64,000 bases of DNA, taken from NCBI GenBank assembly GCA_022843745.1, contig JALHNB010000015.1, positions 1 to 64,000 on the forward strand. The letters run 5' to 3'. The notes under the pieces were generated by a model. The model made no database searches, was not told the DNA's origin, and saw nothing but the letters and a program-made list of their open reading frames with translations. Origin of the DNA: Anaerolineae bacterium. Lineage in GTDB: Bacteria; Chloroflexota; Anaerolineae; Aggregatilineales; Phototrophicaceae. The position numbers were made by a program, and so were the translations under genes. Positions 8,680 through 17,106 of the stretch are shown in pieces (positions within the stretch are counted from its first letter, which is position 1; each line of letters starts with the position of its first letter).

Positions 8680-8715
8680 GCGCGGCTCTAAGACAACATG
8701 AGCCGCGCTTTTTTT
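8680..8715 (+). terminator. Rho-independent terminator after the pilin gene
   Basis: A perfect 9-bp stem (GCGCGGCTC / GAGCCGCGC) with an 11-base loop is followed by seven T residues. It lies 47 bases past the pilin stop and also fits between the convergent XRE gene and the pilin. Confidence 0.9.
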
Positions 8716-8730
8716 GCCTCTGGCGCAGAA

Positions 8731-9123
8731 TTACAGGTCGCGCGTTTTATTGGCTTCCTTCGCCAAAACGATCAGCGCATTTTCTTTTTCCTCGGATGCC
8801 AAAATCCAATCCATGACCATCAGCAGGTGAAGCTGACCGATCTCGCTCAAGCGTTGAGCGCGGGCGTTAATTTCATCGAGCAGGTCGGTCTGAATCTCGT
8901 AGCCGCACATTTCCAGCAAATCCTTGACGGGCATATCGAGCGCTTTGGCAAGGGCGTTGCGGCTGGCGGTGTCGTTGAGTGGCAGCGGATGCCGCCCACG
9001 CTCCCAATGGCTCACCGAGGCGCGAGTCACATCAAGGCCGAGTTCGAGCAGGCGATCCGCAAAATCTTCCTGAGTCAGCCCCAGGTCGATGCGGCGTTTT
9101 TTGAGAAGTGGCAGGGGATTCAT
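8731..9123 (-). CDS. XRE-family helix-turn-helix regulator
   Basis: The 130-residue protein has an N-terminal cro/C1-type domain: LKKRRIDLGLTQEDFADRLLE, then VTRASVSHWERGRHPLP, which is the recognition helix signature. LAKALDMPVKDLLEMCGY closes the domain. Residues 75-125 form a helical tail, possibly for dimerisation. It is convergent with the pilin gene and has no obvious operator within the repeats upstream. The target is unknown. Confidence 0.9.
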   Translation of the reverse strand: MNPLPLLKKRRIDLGLTQEDFADRLLELGLDVTRASVSHWERGRHPLPLNDTASRNALAKALDMPVKDLLEMCGYEIQTDLLDEINARAQRLSEIGQLHLLMVMDWILASEEKENALIVLAKEANKTRDL

Positions 9124-9741
9124 CGCGTATCAGCCCGTCAGCTAGTCAGCATTTCAGCTAGAACTCGGTCAAAAATTGGGTGGTCAGGGTATTTCAAGGG
9201 TAGGTTTTTAATGCAACCTCACCCCCAGCCCCTCTCCGCAAGCGAGAGAGGGGAGAAAAAAAGAAGCTTTGGGATGAGGAAATGGTATCGAAAACAAAAA
9301 ATCACCTCTGAAAGGTCGGCATGGTGGGTTTTCAGATGGGCGCACGGCTGTGCGCCCCTACAAGTCATGTGTTCACCATAGGGTTCAAAATTAGCGCAAA
9401 TGTGCGATGAATGCAATGGGAATTGGCGGCAAAAGCCATAAGATGCGACGGGAATAGGGCAATCGTAGTCTGTGCGGCAAGAAGGGGGAAGCTGGTTTTG
9501 GTAGGATGGGAAAAGCGGGTCAGCGTATGGGTTCATGAGGGCGCACAGCCGTGCGCCCCTACAAAGCCAAATCCGTTCGATAGGCACTTAGCGGTTAGCA
9601 AAAGACCCGAATACGGAAAGGTTGATCCGTTAAAAGAGTTTCGATGATAAAGAAAATGGGTATTCAAAACGCAAATATTAAAGACAAAAACAATTGGAGA
9701 GTTGTATTAGTATGCAAGCATTATGCTTAGACAAAGGTTTT
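9124..9741. repeat. Repeat-filled intergenic region, including an R3 element
   Basis: An R3 element lies at about 9186-9318: inverted ends TTTCAAGGGTAGG and CACCTCTGAAAGG flank an R2 hairpin (CTCACCCCC...GAGAGGGGAG). The homologous block inside the glycosidase-like gene at 49181-49304 shows that this is a mobile unit. R1 palindromes lie at 9338-9361 and about 9538-9562 (cores CGCACGGCTGTGCG and CGCACAGCCGTGCG). No gene is supported. Confidence 0.7.
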
Positions 9742-10971
9742 ATGCGGAAAATTGTTGTGATTCTGGTGGTTGGGCTTTTGGGGGTGTTAACGGCACAGGC
9801 GCAGGATACCGCGTTGAGCGTCCAAGTGGCGGCGGTGGTCGATGGCGGGGTCATTGTCAAGACACCGACTGGCGAGATCATGATCGACGTGGAGGGGCAA
9901 GTCTCGAACATTACCTGGAACGACACGGGCGATCAATTGGCGATGCTGGTTTTTGATGAGGAACTCGATTTGTATACCGCTGATTTTGACGGCAACGTGA
10001 CCAGACTGGATACGGGTGCGCTGGAAGTTTTTCCGCCGACATTCACTGGCGACGGCAATATTCTGTATGTCGAACAAGGTGAAAACCGAGTGCTTGATCC
10101 AGAGATTGATTACAAAGTCTCGCTGATGGAGATCGCGCCGGAAGCTGATGCGCAACCGACCAAGCTTGGTGAATTTTCGATGCTGTTGGAATGCGACGGT
10201 GGCTCAACGTTACCGATGGAATGGCAGTATTGGAGCGAAGCAGGCGCGTTCGGCAACGCGATGATGCTGGAAGAAACCCGCATTGGTATCCTGCACAGCA
10301 CCACATGCGGAGGGACAGGCTTTGCATTATATGACCTGGAAACAGGCGTTGATCGCGTACTGGCTGAGGGCGAGAATGTGAGTCGCGGGGTGCTTTCAAG
10401 CGATGAGCAAAAGCTGGCAGCCATTCGGACTGCGTTCAATCCGCCAGAACATGATCGCTCATTGGTGCTGATTGATCTGGCGACTGGCGGCATCACCGAT
10501 ATTGAGACGGAATACCAGCCCGATCAGGTGACGTGGGGATTGGATACGGCGATTTATTACAGTGTGCGTGAAAATCTCGGCAATCTACTGGAGATGATTT
10601 CGCCGGAAGAGCAGGCGATTGTCAAAAAGCAGGCATTTAATCAAGAGCCGGATGCGCAGATTGATATTCCGAAGTATGCGGTGAAGATCCAGCAGGTTGA
10701 TCCGGCAGGACAGCTGCCGGAAGTGACGGTTTACGAAAGTGAAGCGTTTGCCATTGGGCGCATGGCAGCGACGCCGGACGGGTTGTTATTCAGCCAGATC
10801 GCGAACGGCGAGTTCTGGATACGCGGCGTGTTGGACGGCACTATCGTCCCACAAAATCAGGTTGCGTCGCGGGAAGCTGTGCCAGTGACGTTGTATCTGC
10901 TTAATCTGGTGGGCGAGGAGCCGGAGCACATCGGGCAGGGGATGACGGGGTTTGTGGTGGGGAGAAATTAA
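9742..10971 (+). CDS. Secreted beta-propeller-like protein
   Basis: The ATG at 9742 (MRKIVVILVVGLLGVLTAQAQ) gives a compact signal peptide with AAAGG just upstream; an ATG at 9712 is an alternative. The protein has 409 residues. The mature part repeats short beta modules such as ITWNDTGDQLAMLVFDEELDLYTADFDGNVTRL and LSSDEQKLAAIRTAFNPPEHDRSLVLIDLATGGI, the pattern seen in TolB/WD40-type propellers. Two Cys pairs are possible (LECDGG, TTCGG). It should be exported. I cannot name a substrate; no neighbouring gene suggests a complex. Confidence 0.7.
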   Translation: MRKIVVILVVGLLGVLTAQAQDTALSVQVAAVVDGGVIVKTPTGEIMIDVEGQVSNITWNDTGDQLAMLVFDEELDLYTADFDGNVTRLDTGALEVFPPTFTGDGNILYVEQGENRVLDPEIDYKVSLMEIAPEADAQPTKLGEFSMLLECDGGSTLPMEWQYWSEAGAFGNAMMLEETRIGILHSTTCGGTGFALYDLETGVDRVLAEGENVSRGVLSSDEQKLAAIRTAFNPPEHDRSLVLIDLATGGITDIETEYQPDQVTWGLDTAIYYSVRENLGNLLEMISPEEQAIVKKQAFNQEPDAQIDIPKYAVKIQQVDPAGQLPEVTVYESEAFAIGRMAATPDGLLFSQIANGEFWIRGVLDGTIVPQNQVASREAVPVTLYLLNLVGEEPEHIGQGMTGFVVGRN

Positions 10972-11548
10972 CCCCCTTTCAAGAGTAGGTATTTAATACA
11001 ACCTCACCCCAACCCTCCCTGTGGTCGTCCGCAGGCGAGAGAGGGGAGGAAATACTGGCTATGCGAAATTGATGATTGGTGAGAATGTTATGGGTGTGGG
11101 CAACCATTCAAGAGGGCGACCCGCCGGGTCGCCCCTACAGGCAGGAAAACGCAGCAGCATATTTTTGTGAGAGGTGGCGAGTATTTGGGTGCAAGGCCCC
11201 ACAGGCATTTCCTTCAGTCACTGTGCGCCCCTACAAAAACGGGTCGCGATTGCCGATGGGTTTGTGAAGTGGAGAAATGGATCAGGGGAAAAGTTAATGA
11301 CAGATAAATCGTAACATTCGACTATTTCACGAATTACACTAGTATCTGCGCCTTCCAGAAGGCCATTTTTGTCAAAATACTCACCCAAATAAGCTCCAAA
11401 AATCATCTGAGACCCATATTTCTAACCGTAGACCATTCACATCCTACTCATTTGTGAATAACGTAAAGCTAATCCATAAAAATCATAGTTTAAGGGTGGT
11501 TAAAATGAAAAGCCGTTACTTACGAATAGCTATATATGGAGATTTACT
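10972..11548. repeat. Intergenic region with R2/R3 and R1 repeats
   Basis: An R2/R3-like block begins at about 10980 (AGAGTAGGTATTTAATACAACC) and an R1 palindrome lies at 11114-11138 (core CGACCCGCCGGGTCG). The last 200 bases are AT-rich and lead to the DUF4397 gene, with GGAG just upstream of its ATG. No gene is supported. Confidence 0.6.
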
Positions 11549-12214
11549 ATGGTACGGAAATTGAGTCTATTGTTAATTGTGATCGCTGCACTGGCATTCG
11601 GTGTGGGCATGACATCGGCTTCAGGAAGCGCTACGGCTTATGTCGTACACGGGATTCCGGGGCTGGTGGTCGATGTTTATGTGAATGGGCAATTATTCGC
11701 TGAAGATTTCGCTCCCGGCACCGTCGCTGGCCCGCTGACTGGCCCGGCAGGTACGGCAAGTCTGGCGATTGTCCCGGCGAATGGCGACCCGGCTACACCC
11801 GCGCTGGCGGCTACACTGACCGTGAATGCGGGTCAAAATCTGACGCTGGTCGCGCATCTGGACGCTGACGGAGCGCCGACCCTGAGCGTATTCGAGAATG
11901 ATGTTACCAAGACCAGCAATGCGCGTATTGTGGTTCGCCATACCGCCGCCGCACCCGCTGTTGATCTGCTGCTGTTCCCCGGCACACCCTCCGAGCAGCG
12001 ACTTGGCCCCCTGAGCAACGGGCAGGAAGCCCAAGTCGAAGTTCCTGGTGGTACCTACACAGGCGCACTTGTTCCCACTGGCACATCCGATATTGTCATT
12101 GGCCCGGCGGACTTCGCCTTTTCAAGCGGTAAAGCCTACTTCGTCTATGTGATCGGTTCACTGGCGGGTGGTACGGCTGGGCCTCTGCTTCAGGTGATTA
12201 ACGTCGGTTCGTAA
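11549..12214 (+). CDS. Secreted DUF4397-domain protein
   Basis: The 221-residue protein starts with a clear signal peptide (LSLLLIVIAALAFGVGMTSASG). The mature part contains two similar beta-rich modules. The first is AYVVHGIPGLVVDVYVNGQLFAEDF and the second is ARIVVRHTAAAPAVDLLLFPGT, the characteristic DUF4397 opening in which a short R/Y-V-x-H motif precedes a VDVYV-type strand. The domain is found in exported proteins of unknown function across many phyla. It is followed by a strong terminator and appears monocistronic. Confidence 0.88.
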   Translation: MVRKLSLLLIVIAALAFGVGMTSASGSATAYVVHGIPGLVVDVYVNGQLFAEDFAPGTVAGPLTGPAGTASLAIVPANGDPATPALAATLTVNAGQNLTLVAHLDADGAPTLSVFENDVTKTSNARIVVRHTAAAPAVDLLLFPGTPSEQRLGPLSNGQEAQVEVPGGTYTGALVPTGTSDIVIGPADFAFSSGKAYFVYVIGSLAGGTAGPLLQVINVGS

Positions 12215-12249
12215 GATAGCGTCCTGAAAATCAGGGCAGTAAAAACTAA

Positions 12250-12285
12250 AACAGTCCGCGAAGAAGTTTCGCGGGCTGTTTTTTT
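12250..12285 (+). terminator. Rho-independent terminator after the DUF4397 gene
   Basis: The stem AACAGTCCGCGAA / TTCGCGGGCTGTT (one wobble pair, five-base loop) is followed by a T run. Confidence 0.92.
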
Positions 12286-12347
12286 GTTTTGATTCCTTAT
12301 GAGAAGGGTAATTTTTTACGGGTGCGAAGTTTGGATCGTGAAGCGAT

Positions 12348-13805
12348 TCATCTGGGAGAGTCTGATTTTTTGAAGTCCATAGCGCCGTCGTTGAGAAGGG
12401 AGAAGCGCATTATCAGCATATCCTTGAGGTAGTTTTGATAAACTTTCCAGGGTCGTTTTGCGCCCTGACGAGGCAGGGAATCGGCAGCGCGCTGGATATA
12501 ACCCGACGTGAAATCAATGAATGTTTGTGGTTCAAATGACGGGTCTTTGATGCGCGGTACACATTGATTATAGCCGCGCCGATCCATGTAATTGAGCAGT
12601 TTGCAAACATATTCGCACGTGAGTTCACACCTCAGCGTCCAGGAGGCGTTGGCATAACCAAAAACCGACGCGAGATTCGGGATATTGCTATACATCAACC
12701 CTTTATAGGCCACGGTGTCTGACAGCTTCACGGGTGTTTCATCAACAAGAAGCTGAACGCCGTCCATCAGCTTCATGACGAGTCCGGTTGCTGTCACGAT
12801 GATGTCGGCAGTCAGGGTTTCACCTGACCTGAGCTGGATGCCGTTTTCAGTGAACGTCTCGATCTCATCGGTGACGACAGAGACTTTGCCGGCCTTGATC
12901 GCGTTGAACAAATCGGAATCGGGCACCAGGCATACCCGTTGATCCCAGGGGTTATATTTTGGGGTAAAGTGCGTTTTGACATCAAAATCAGAACCCAACG
13001 CGGCCTGTACCCCCTGAATCATGGCAGCCTTCGCCGCAGCGGGATACGAACGCGCGAGATAGAAATAATACATATTCAGCAAAATATTTTTCCAGCGGGC
13101 AATTGAAAAGGCTGTACGGGCTGGTAAGAAACGGCGTAATTTATTCGCGAGGGCATCTTCAGACGGCTCTGAAGCAATAAAGGTCGGGGAACGCTGAAGC
13201 ATGACCACGTGTCCGGCTTTTTCAGCCAGAGCCGGGGCAAGTGTGACTGCCGTCGCGCCACTACCAACGACAACGATTCGTTTTCCAACATAGTCTAAAT
13301 CCTGCGGCCATGCCTGGGGATGCACCATACGGCCTTGAAAACGCTCGACCCCTGCCCAATCGGGAGTGTAACCCTTATCGTAGGTATAATATCCGGTACA
13401 CATCAGCAGGAAATTGCAGGTAAACTGAACCGTTTCCTTCCCACGCTGGACATCCACTGTCCACAACATTTCATCGGATGACCAGGCTGCCCGGCACAGG
13501 CGATGTCCAAAGCGAATGTGTTTATCAATACCATACTCGGCGGCTGTCTCTCGGATATATTCTAAAATTGTTGGGCCGTCGGCGATGGTTTTCGGGTTTT
13601 GCCAGGGGCGAAAGGTATAGCCAAGCGTATACATATCGGAGTCGGAGCGAACGCCTGGGTAACGAAACAAATCCCATGTCCCGCCGATGGCATCGCGCCC
13701 TTCGAGCATCGTAAAGGTCTTGCCGGAGCAGCGCGTTTGCAGATAATAGGCCGCTGCAATCCCCGAAAGCCCCGCGCCGACTATTAATACATCGGTGTGT
13801 TCCAT
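12348..13805 (-). CDS. FAD/NADPH flavin monooxygenase with Baeyer-Villiger fingerprint
   Basis: The 485-residue protein has an N-terminal FAD-binding GAGLSG (residues 10-15), a GGTW motif (41-44) and a second nucleotide fold GSGATA (181-186) for NADPH. The Baeyer-Villiger fingerprint FxGxxxHxxxW(P/D) is met exactly by FQGRMVHPQAWP at 156-167. Enzymes of this type insert oxygen next to a carbonyl or oxidise heteroatoms. ATATGLV near residue 340 is the conserved C-terminal motif. AAGGG precedes the ATG. The neighbouring minus-strand PhyH dioxygenase is separated by a repeat-containing gap, so a shared pathway is only possible. Substrate unknown. Confidence 0.92.
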   Translation of the reverse strand: MEHTDVLIVGAGLSGIAAAYYLQTRCSGKTFTMLEGRDAIGGTWDLFRYPGVRSDSDMYTLGYTFRPWQNPKTIADGPTILEYIRETAAEYGIDKHIRFGHRLCRAAWSSDEMLWTVDVQRGKETVQFTCNFLLMCTGYYTYDKGYTPDWAGVERFQGRMVHPQAWPQDLDYVGKRIVVVGSGATAVTLAPALAEKAGHVVMLQRSPTFIASEPSEDALANKLRRFLPARTAFSIARWKNILLNMYYFYLARSYPAAAKAAMIQGVQAALGSDFDVKTHFTPKYNPWDQRVCLVPDSDLFNAIKAGKVSVVTDEIETFTENGIQLRSGETLTADIIVTATGLVMKLMDGVQLLVDETPVKLSDTVAYKGLMYSNIPNLASVFGYANASWTLRCELTCEYVCKLLNYMDRRGYNQCVPRIKDPSFEPQTFIDFTSGYIQRAADSLPRQGAKRPWKVYQNYLKDMLIMRFSLLNDGAMDFKKSDSPR

Positions 13806-14024
13806 ATTGATACCCTTTCAATCCGTCGAAGCAAAGGCATATTTGATGGATACAACGTCTTGCGCCCATACGCATACACCTCACCCCCAACCTCTTCACA
13901 AGGGCAGGTTTTAATACTACCTCACCCCCAACCCCTCTCCGCAAGCAGAGAGGGGAGCAAATGCGGGTGATGGTGTGGAATGGGTATTTGACGCTGATGA
14001 GGTTACATCCACATATTCTTAGAA

Positions 14025-15053
14025 TTAGAAGGCGGAGAGGACGGATTGGGCGGCCTGGGCTTGCGGCGTGGTGGGGTCGCGCTTCACGATACGGCGGAGG
14101 TGGATGAGCGCCCGTTCATCGCCTGATTTGCCAAGCTCCAACGCTTCGTCAAAGCCCTTATTCGAGTAGCTGAAGTCTCTCGGCACAACCGGATTGTCGT
14201 ACTGCTTCCAATAATATTTCAAGTCGTCCGATTTCCAGTTGCGATAGACATCTTCCCATTCCAGATTATTGAAAATATTCAGATGCGGGTCGAGCATGTG
14301 GTCGGCAATCGCGTCACCAATCGCCAGATAGCGGTTATCCAGCGAAACGCGGAGGCGATCTTCGGTGTAGTTGGGCAGCGCTTTGTGAACCATCAACGAC
14401 TCGAAAATCAACGTGTCGCCGATTTCATAATTTGTCGAATGCCATTCGCCGTCCAGTTCGTCGGTGTTGATGCATAGCGCACCCGCGCCAAGTGAAAAAT
14501 GATGATCCATGACCTTGTTGACCTTATGCGATCCGGCGAGGACGGCTAACCCGCCAAGCTCTATGGGGCAATCGCCAACGGGCGCCCATGCGGTAAAGGT
14601 CTTAAAATTGCCCTGAAAGTGGACGAAATCCTGATGGATGGGGGTCGTATGCTCAGTGTATTTGGGAAACCAGAGCCGCGCGATTTTTTGCGGGTGCGGC
14701 ATGACCGGGCGACCTGCAATTTTCGCAAGCATGTTCATGATTTCCGGCTCGTGGGCGGAATCGTGGAAAGCTTCGAGTTTATAGACGTTGTGGTAGACAT
14801 CGGTGTATTCGGGATCGCCCTCGGTGCATTGACGGGTGACATCGGCAATGCCGTCCATCGGGTCTGTGCCAGCGACGATCCAGCCGCCTTCCTGCATGAC
14901 GGTGAGCATCTCGCGGCGCAAAGCACGCAATTTATCGGCATTCTGAAGCTGCTTAAAAAAGAGATAGCCTTCGTCATCTAAACGGCGGCGCAGTTCTTCG
15001 GGGTCATTTTGCGCGTCGTTGGAGACTCGCAATTCCTTTAATGTCTCAGCCAT
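14025..15053 (-). CDS. Phytanoyl-CoA dioxygenase (PhyH) family Fe(II)/2-oxoglutarate enzyme
   Basis: The 342-residue protein shows the double-stranded beta-helix facial triad: His140 and Asp142 in TTPIHQDFVHFQG, and distal His223 in FESLMVHKALPN. Arg235 in LRVSLDNRY fits the 2-oxoglutarate-binding Arg. WAPVGDCPIELGGLAVLAGSH is the typical PhyH mid segment. These enzymes hydroxylate small substrates using iron and 2-oxoglutarate. AAAAGGAG precedes the ATG. Substrate unknown; many bacterial members act on secondary metabolites. Confidence 0.9.
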   Translation of the reverse strand: MAETLKELRVSNDAQNDPEELRRRLDDEGYLFFKQLQNADKLRALRREMLTVMQEGGWIVAGTDPMDGIADVTRQCTEGDPEYTDVYHNVYKLEAFHDSAHEPEIMNMLAKIAGRPVMPHPQKIARLWFPKYTEHTTPIHQDFVHFQGNFKTFTAWAPVGDCPIELGGLAVLAGSHKVNKVMDHHFSLGAGALCINTDELDGEWHSTNYEIGDTLIFESLMVHKALPNYTEDRLRVSLDNRYLAIGDAIADHMLDPHLNIFNNLEWEDVYRNWKSDDLKYYWKQYDNPVVPRDFSYSNKGFDEALELGKSGDERALIHLRRIVKRDPTTPQAQAAQSVLSAF

Positions 15054-15347
15054 CGGAAACTCCTTTTCTCAAGAACGAAATTTATGGTCAGTATAACGCT
15101 TTTTTGGGAGGTGGTGTAATACCGATTGGCAATTCGCGGCGAGGTAGGGACAAGGGCGCACGGCTGTGCGCCCCTACGGTGTAGGGCATAGGTTAAGCGT
15201 AGATCGCGCGTCGTGAAGCGGGGAGGGGATGGACATATGATGAGGGGAAAGAAGCTAGTCAGCTAGTCAGCTAGAAGCAAAGTGCAAAGGCAAAAAGCGC
15301 AGCGCAGGGACACGAAGAAGCAAAGGCGCGGAGGAAGGGGTTTAAAA

Positions 15348-16520
15348 GTGAAGCGAAAATTGTTGTTTTTGAGTCTGATGTTGTTGGTGTTTGGGTATGG
15401 GGTGGTTGGGGCGCAGGTGGCGACGGATTTTGTGGTGTATTCGACAGGGCAGATGTTTGAAAATGGCGTGATGCTGTGGCGGGCGGACACGGGGTTTGTG
15501 TGGTCGCTGGCGCGGGATGGGCAGGTCTTCAATTTTCCGCTGGATGCGTATGCCACACTACCGGAAAATCGCAACCGCGAGAATCGGACGTTTTGGCCGC
15601 AGTTCGGATTCGGGAAAATCTGGGCGAATAACCAGCATATTCGTGATCTGTTTGGCGGGGCGATCTGGCAGGAAGTCGGCTTCAACATGGGCGTTCACCA
15701 GGAGGGCAGCACGTATTATCTGCGGCAGACGAACGGCACGATTTACCAGATCAGGCCGAATAATACCTGGGAATATGTGCAGGAGATGCCCAATTCTGGC
15801 GTGCCGATTATTTATAATTTTGATGTATCACCGAATCCGGCCAGCGCGGGGACGACACTTTCGCTTAATTGGAGCATGGCAGGCGCGGAAGTGGCGCTGA
15901 TCGAAGCCTATGATGTGACGAACGACATTATGATGGAGCTGATCCCGGATTTGCCGCTGGCAGGAATGACGACATTTGAGATTCCAGCGGACATATCGGC
16001 GACAGCTATTGAGTTCCGGCTGTATGCGGCGAATCGAGGCGAGTCAGACACGGATGCGCTTTACAAACGGCTGATTTACACCCTGGCGACGGTGGAGGTC
16101 ATAGGGCCGATGATCTATGAAAATAACCCCGGCGCGACGTTTCAACAATTTGAGCGCGGATTCATGATCTGGCGGGCGGATACGAACGATATTTATGTGC
16201 TGTACAATGCCAGAAATTCAGGGACGAATGGAGGCGGGTCGTATACGATTTATTCTGGTGGCGAATATGTCGGTCTGCCGGAGAATCCGATTAGCAACGT
16301 GCCAGCGGGTCGCATCCGCCCGGAAAATGGTTTTGGCAAGGTGTGGGGGAATATTCCACAGGTGCGCAACCAGATCGGCTGGGCAACACTGGCCGAAACG
16401 GGGTATCTGGCGGCGGCGCGGTTGGAAAACAGCGTGCCGGTGGCGATCACGATCCCTGATGGGCGGACGGTGTATCTGGATGCGGCGGGGAGTCGGTGGG
16501 ATTGGGTGGATGGGCGGTAG
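15348..16520 (+). CDS. Secreted protein with a duplicated GFGK-W module
   Basis: The GTG at 15348 is chosen because GGAAGGGG lies upstream and the product starts with KRKLLFLSLMLLVFGYGVVGAQ, a signal peptide. The protein is 390 residues. Two homologous segments flank a central beta domain. The first has FENGVMLWRADTG, then PENRNREN, QFGFGKIWANNQHIRDLFG and EVGF. The second has FERGFMIWRADTN, PENPIS, ENGFGKVWGNIPQVRNQIG and ETGY. This points to internal duplication of a roughly 100-residue module. The middle part (FDVSPNPASAGTTLSLNWSM) resembles an immunoglobulin-like fold. I recognise no named family; a cell-surface role is inferred. Confidence 0.75.
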   Translation: MKRKLLFLSLMLLVFGYGVVGAQVATDFVVYSTGQMFENGVMLWRADTGFVWSLARDGQVFNFPLDAYATLPENRNRENRTFWPQFGFGKIWANNQHIRDLFGGAIWQEVGFNMGVHQEGSTYYLRQTNGTIYQIRPNNTWEYVQEMPNSGVPIIYNFDVSPNPASAGTTLSLNWSMAGAEVALIEAYDVTNDIMMELIPDLPLAGMTTFEIPADISATAIEFRLYAANRGESDTDALYKRLIYTLATVEVIGPMIYENNPGATFQQFERGFMIWRADTNDIYVLYNARNSGTNGGGSYTIYSGGEYVGLPENPISNVPAGRIRPENGFGKVWGNIPQVRNQIGWATLAETGYLAAARLENSVPVAITIPDGRTVYLDAAGSRWDWVDGR

Positions 16521-16613
16521 TAGGTCAGATTTAAGAGGGCACGATACATCGTGCCCCTACGAGAACGGTTCGCGTTAACCGAGTTATTTGCGGGACAGAG
16601 CAATAATCAGACG

Positions 16614-16720
16614 GTGTACGACACTTTGGGGGAATCGGCGGTGTTTTTGCGCAAGGGCAGGTCTGAGACCTTCCCCCTACGGGCTGCATCTTGCAGGTGT
16701 TTTTCTAAACGTGTCGTGTT
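16614..16720 (+). repeat. R4 composite repeat, copy 2
   Basis: The blocks are TACGACACTTTGGGGG, GGCGGTGTTTTTGC, an R1 core (GGGCAGGTCTGAGACC), TTGCAGGTGTTTTTCTAAA and CGTGTCGTGTT. The two ends are inverted relative to one another. It lies in the 586-base gap 16521-17106, which also holds an R1 palindrome at 16537-16560 (core CACGATACATCGTG). Confidence 0.7.
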
Positions 16721-16767
16721 GCGAATCCTCATGGCGAGACTTAAAAACATACCCTGATTACCGTGTG

Positions 16768-16877
16768 TTTACGACACGACACTTTGGGGAAATCGACCTT
16801 GTCTTATGGAAGGGCAGATCTGAGACCTGCCCCTACAGGCCGGATTTGCAGGTGTATTTTTAAAAGTGTCGAGTTGC
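16768..16877 (+). repeat. R4 composite repeat, copy 3
   Basis: This copy has the same block order as 16614-16720: TTTACGACACGACACTTTGG at the left, an R1 core GGGCAGATCTGAGACCTG, then TTTGCAGGTGTATTTTTAAA and AGTGTCGAGTTG. The following bases up to 16960 contain a block with AATATTCAAACAGG that recurs at 8180, 23450 and 58840. Confidence 0.7.
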
Positions 16878-17106
16878 AAACCGAATTCAGAGAAGGGCAA
16901 AACAGGTTTTGTGGGGCGAGTGTTGATGTAAAACGAATATTCAAACAGGTTTAAGGCAATTTTCAAAAAGTTTCTAAGGTTCGGGGCGACAACCGGAAAA
17001 GGTCAAATTTACCCAAAAATTCGGCAAGGTTGTTGTTGGCGACCCATTTGACAGCGATTTTGTTTAGGCTTATAGTCTCCTTGCCACAATTAAGGGAGTT
17101 TAATTT

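Noticed and set aside
8698-9381. Plus-strand open frame running over the pilin terminator and the XRE gene
   Set aside because: It begins inside a terminator stem, is antisense to an XRE domain and ends within repeats.
16614-16877. R4 composites considered as insertion sequences
   Set aside because: They are about 100 bp long with no transposase frame, so they can at most be non-autonomous repeats.
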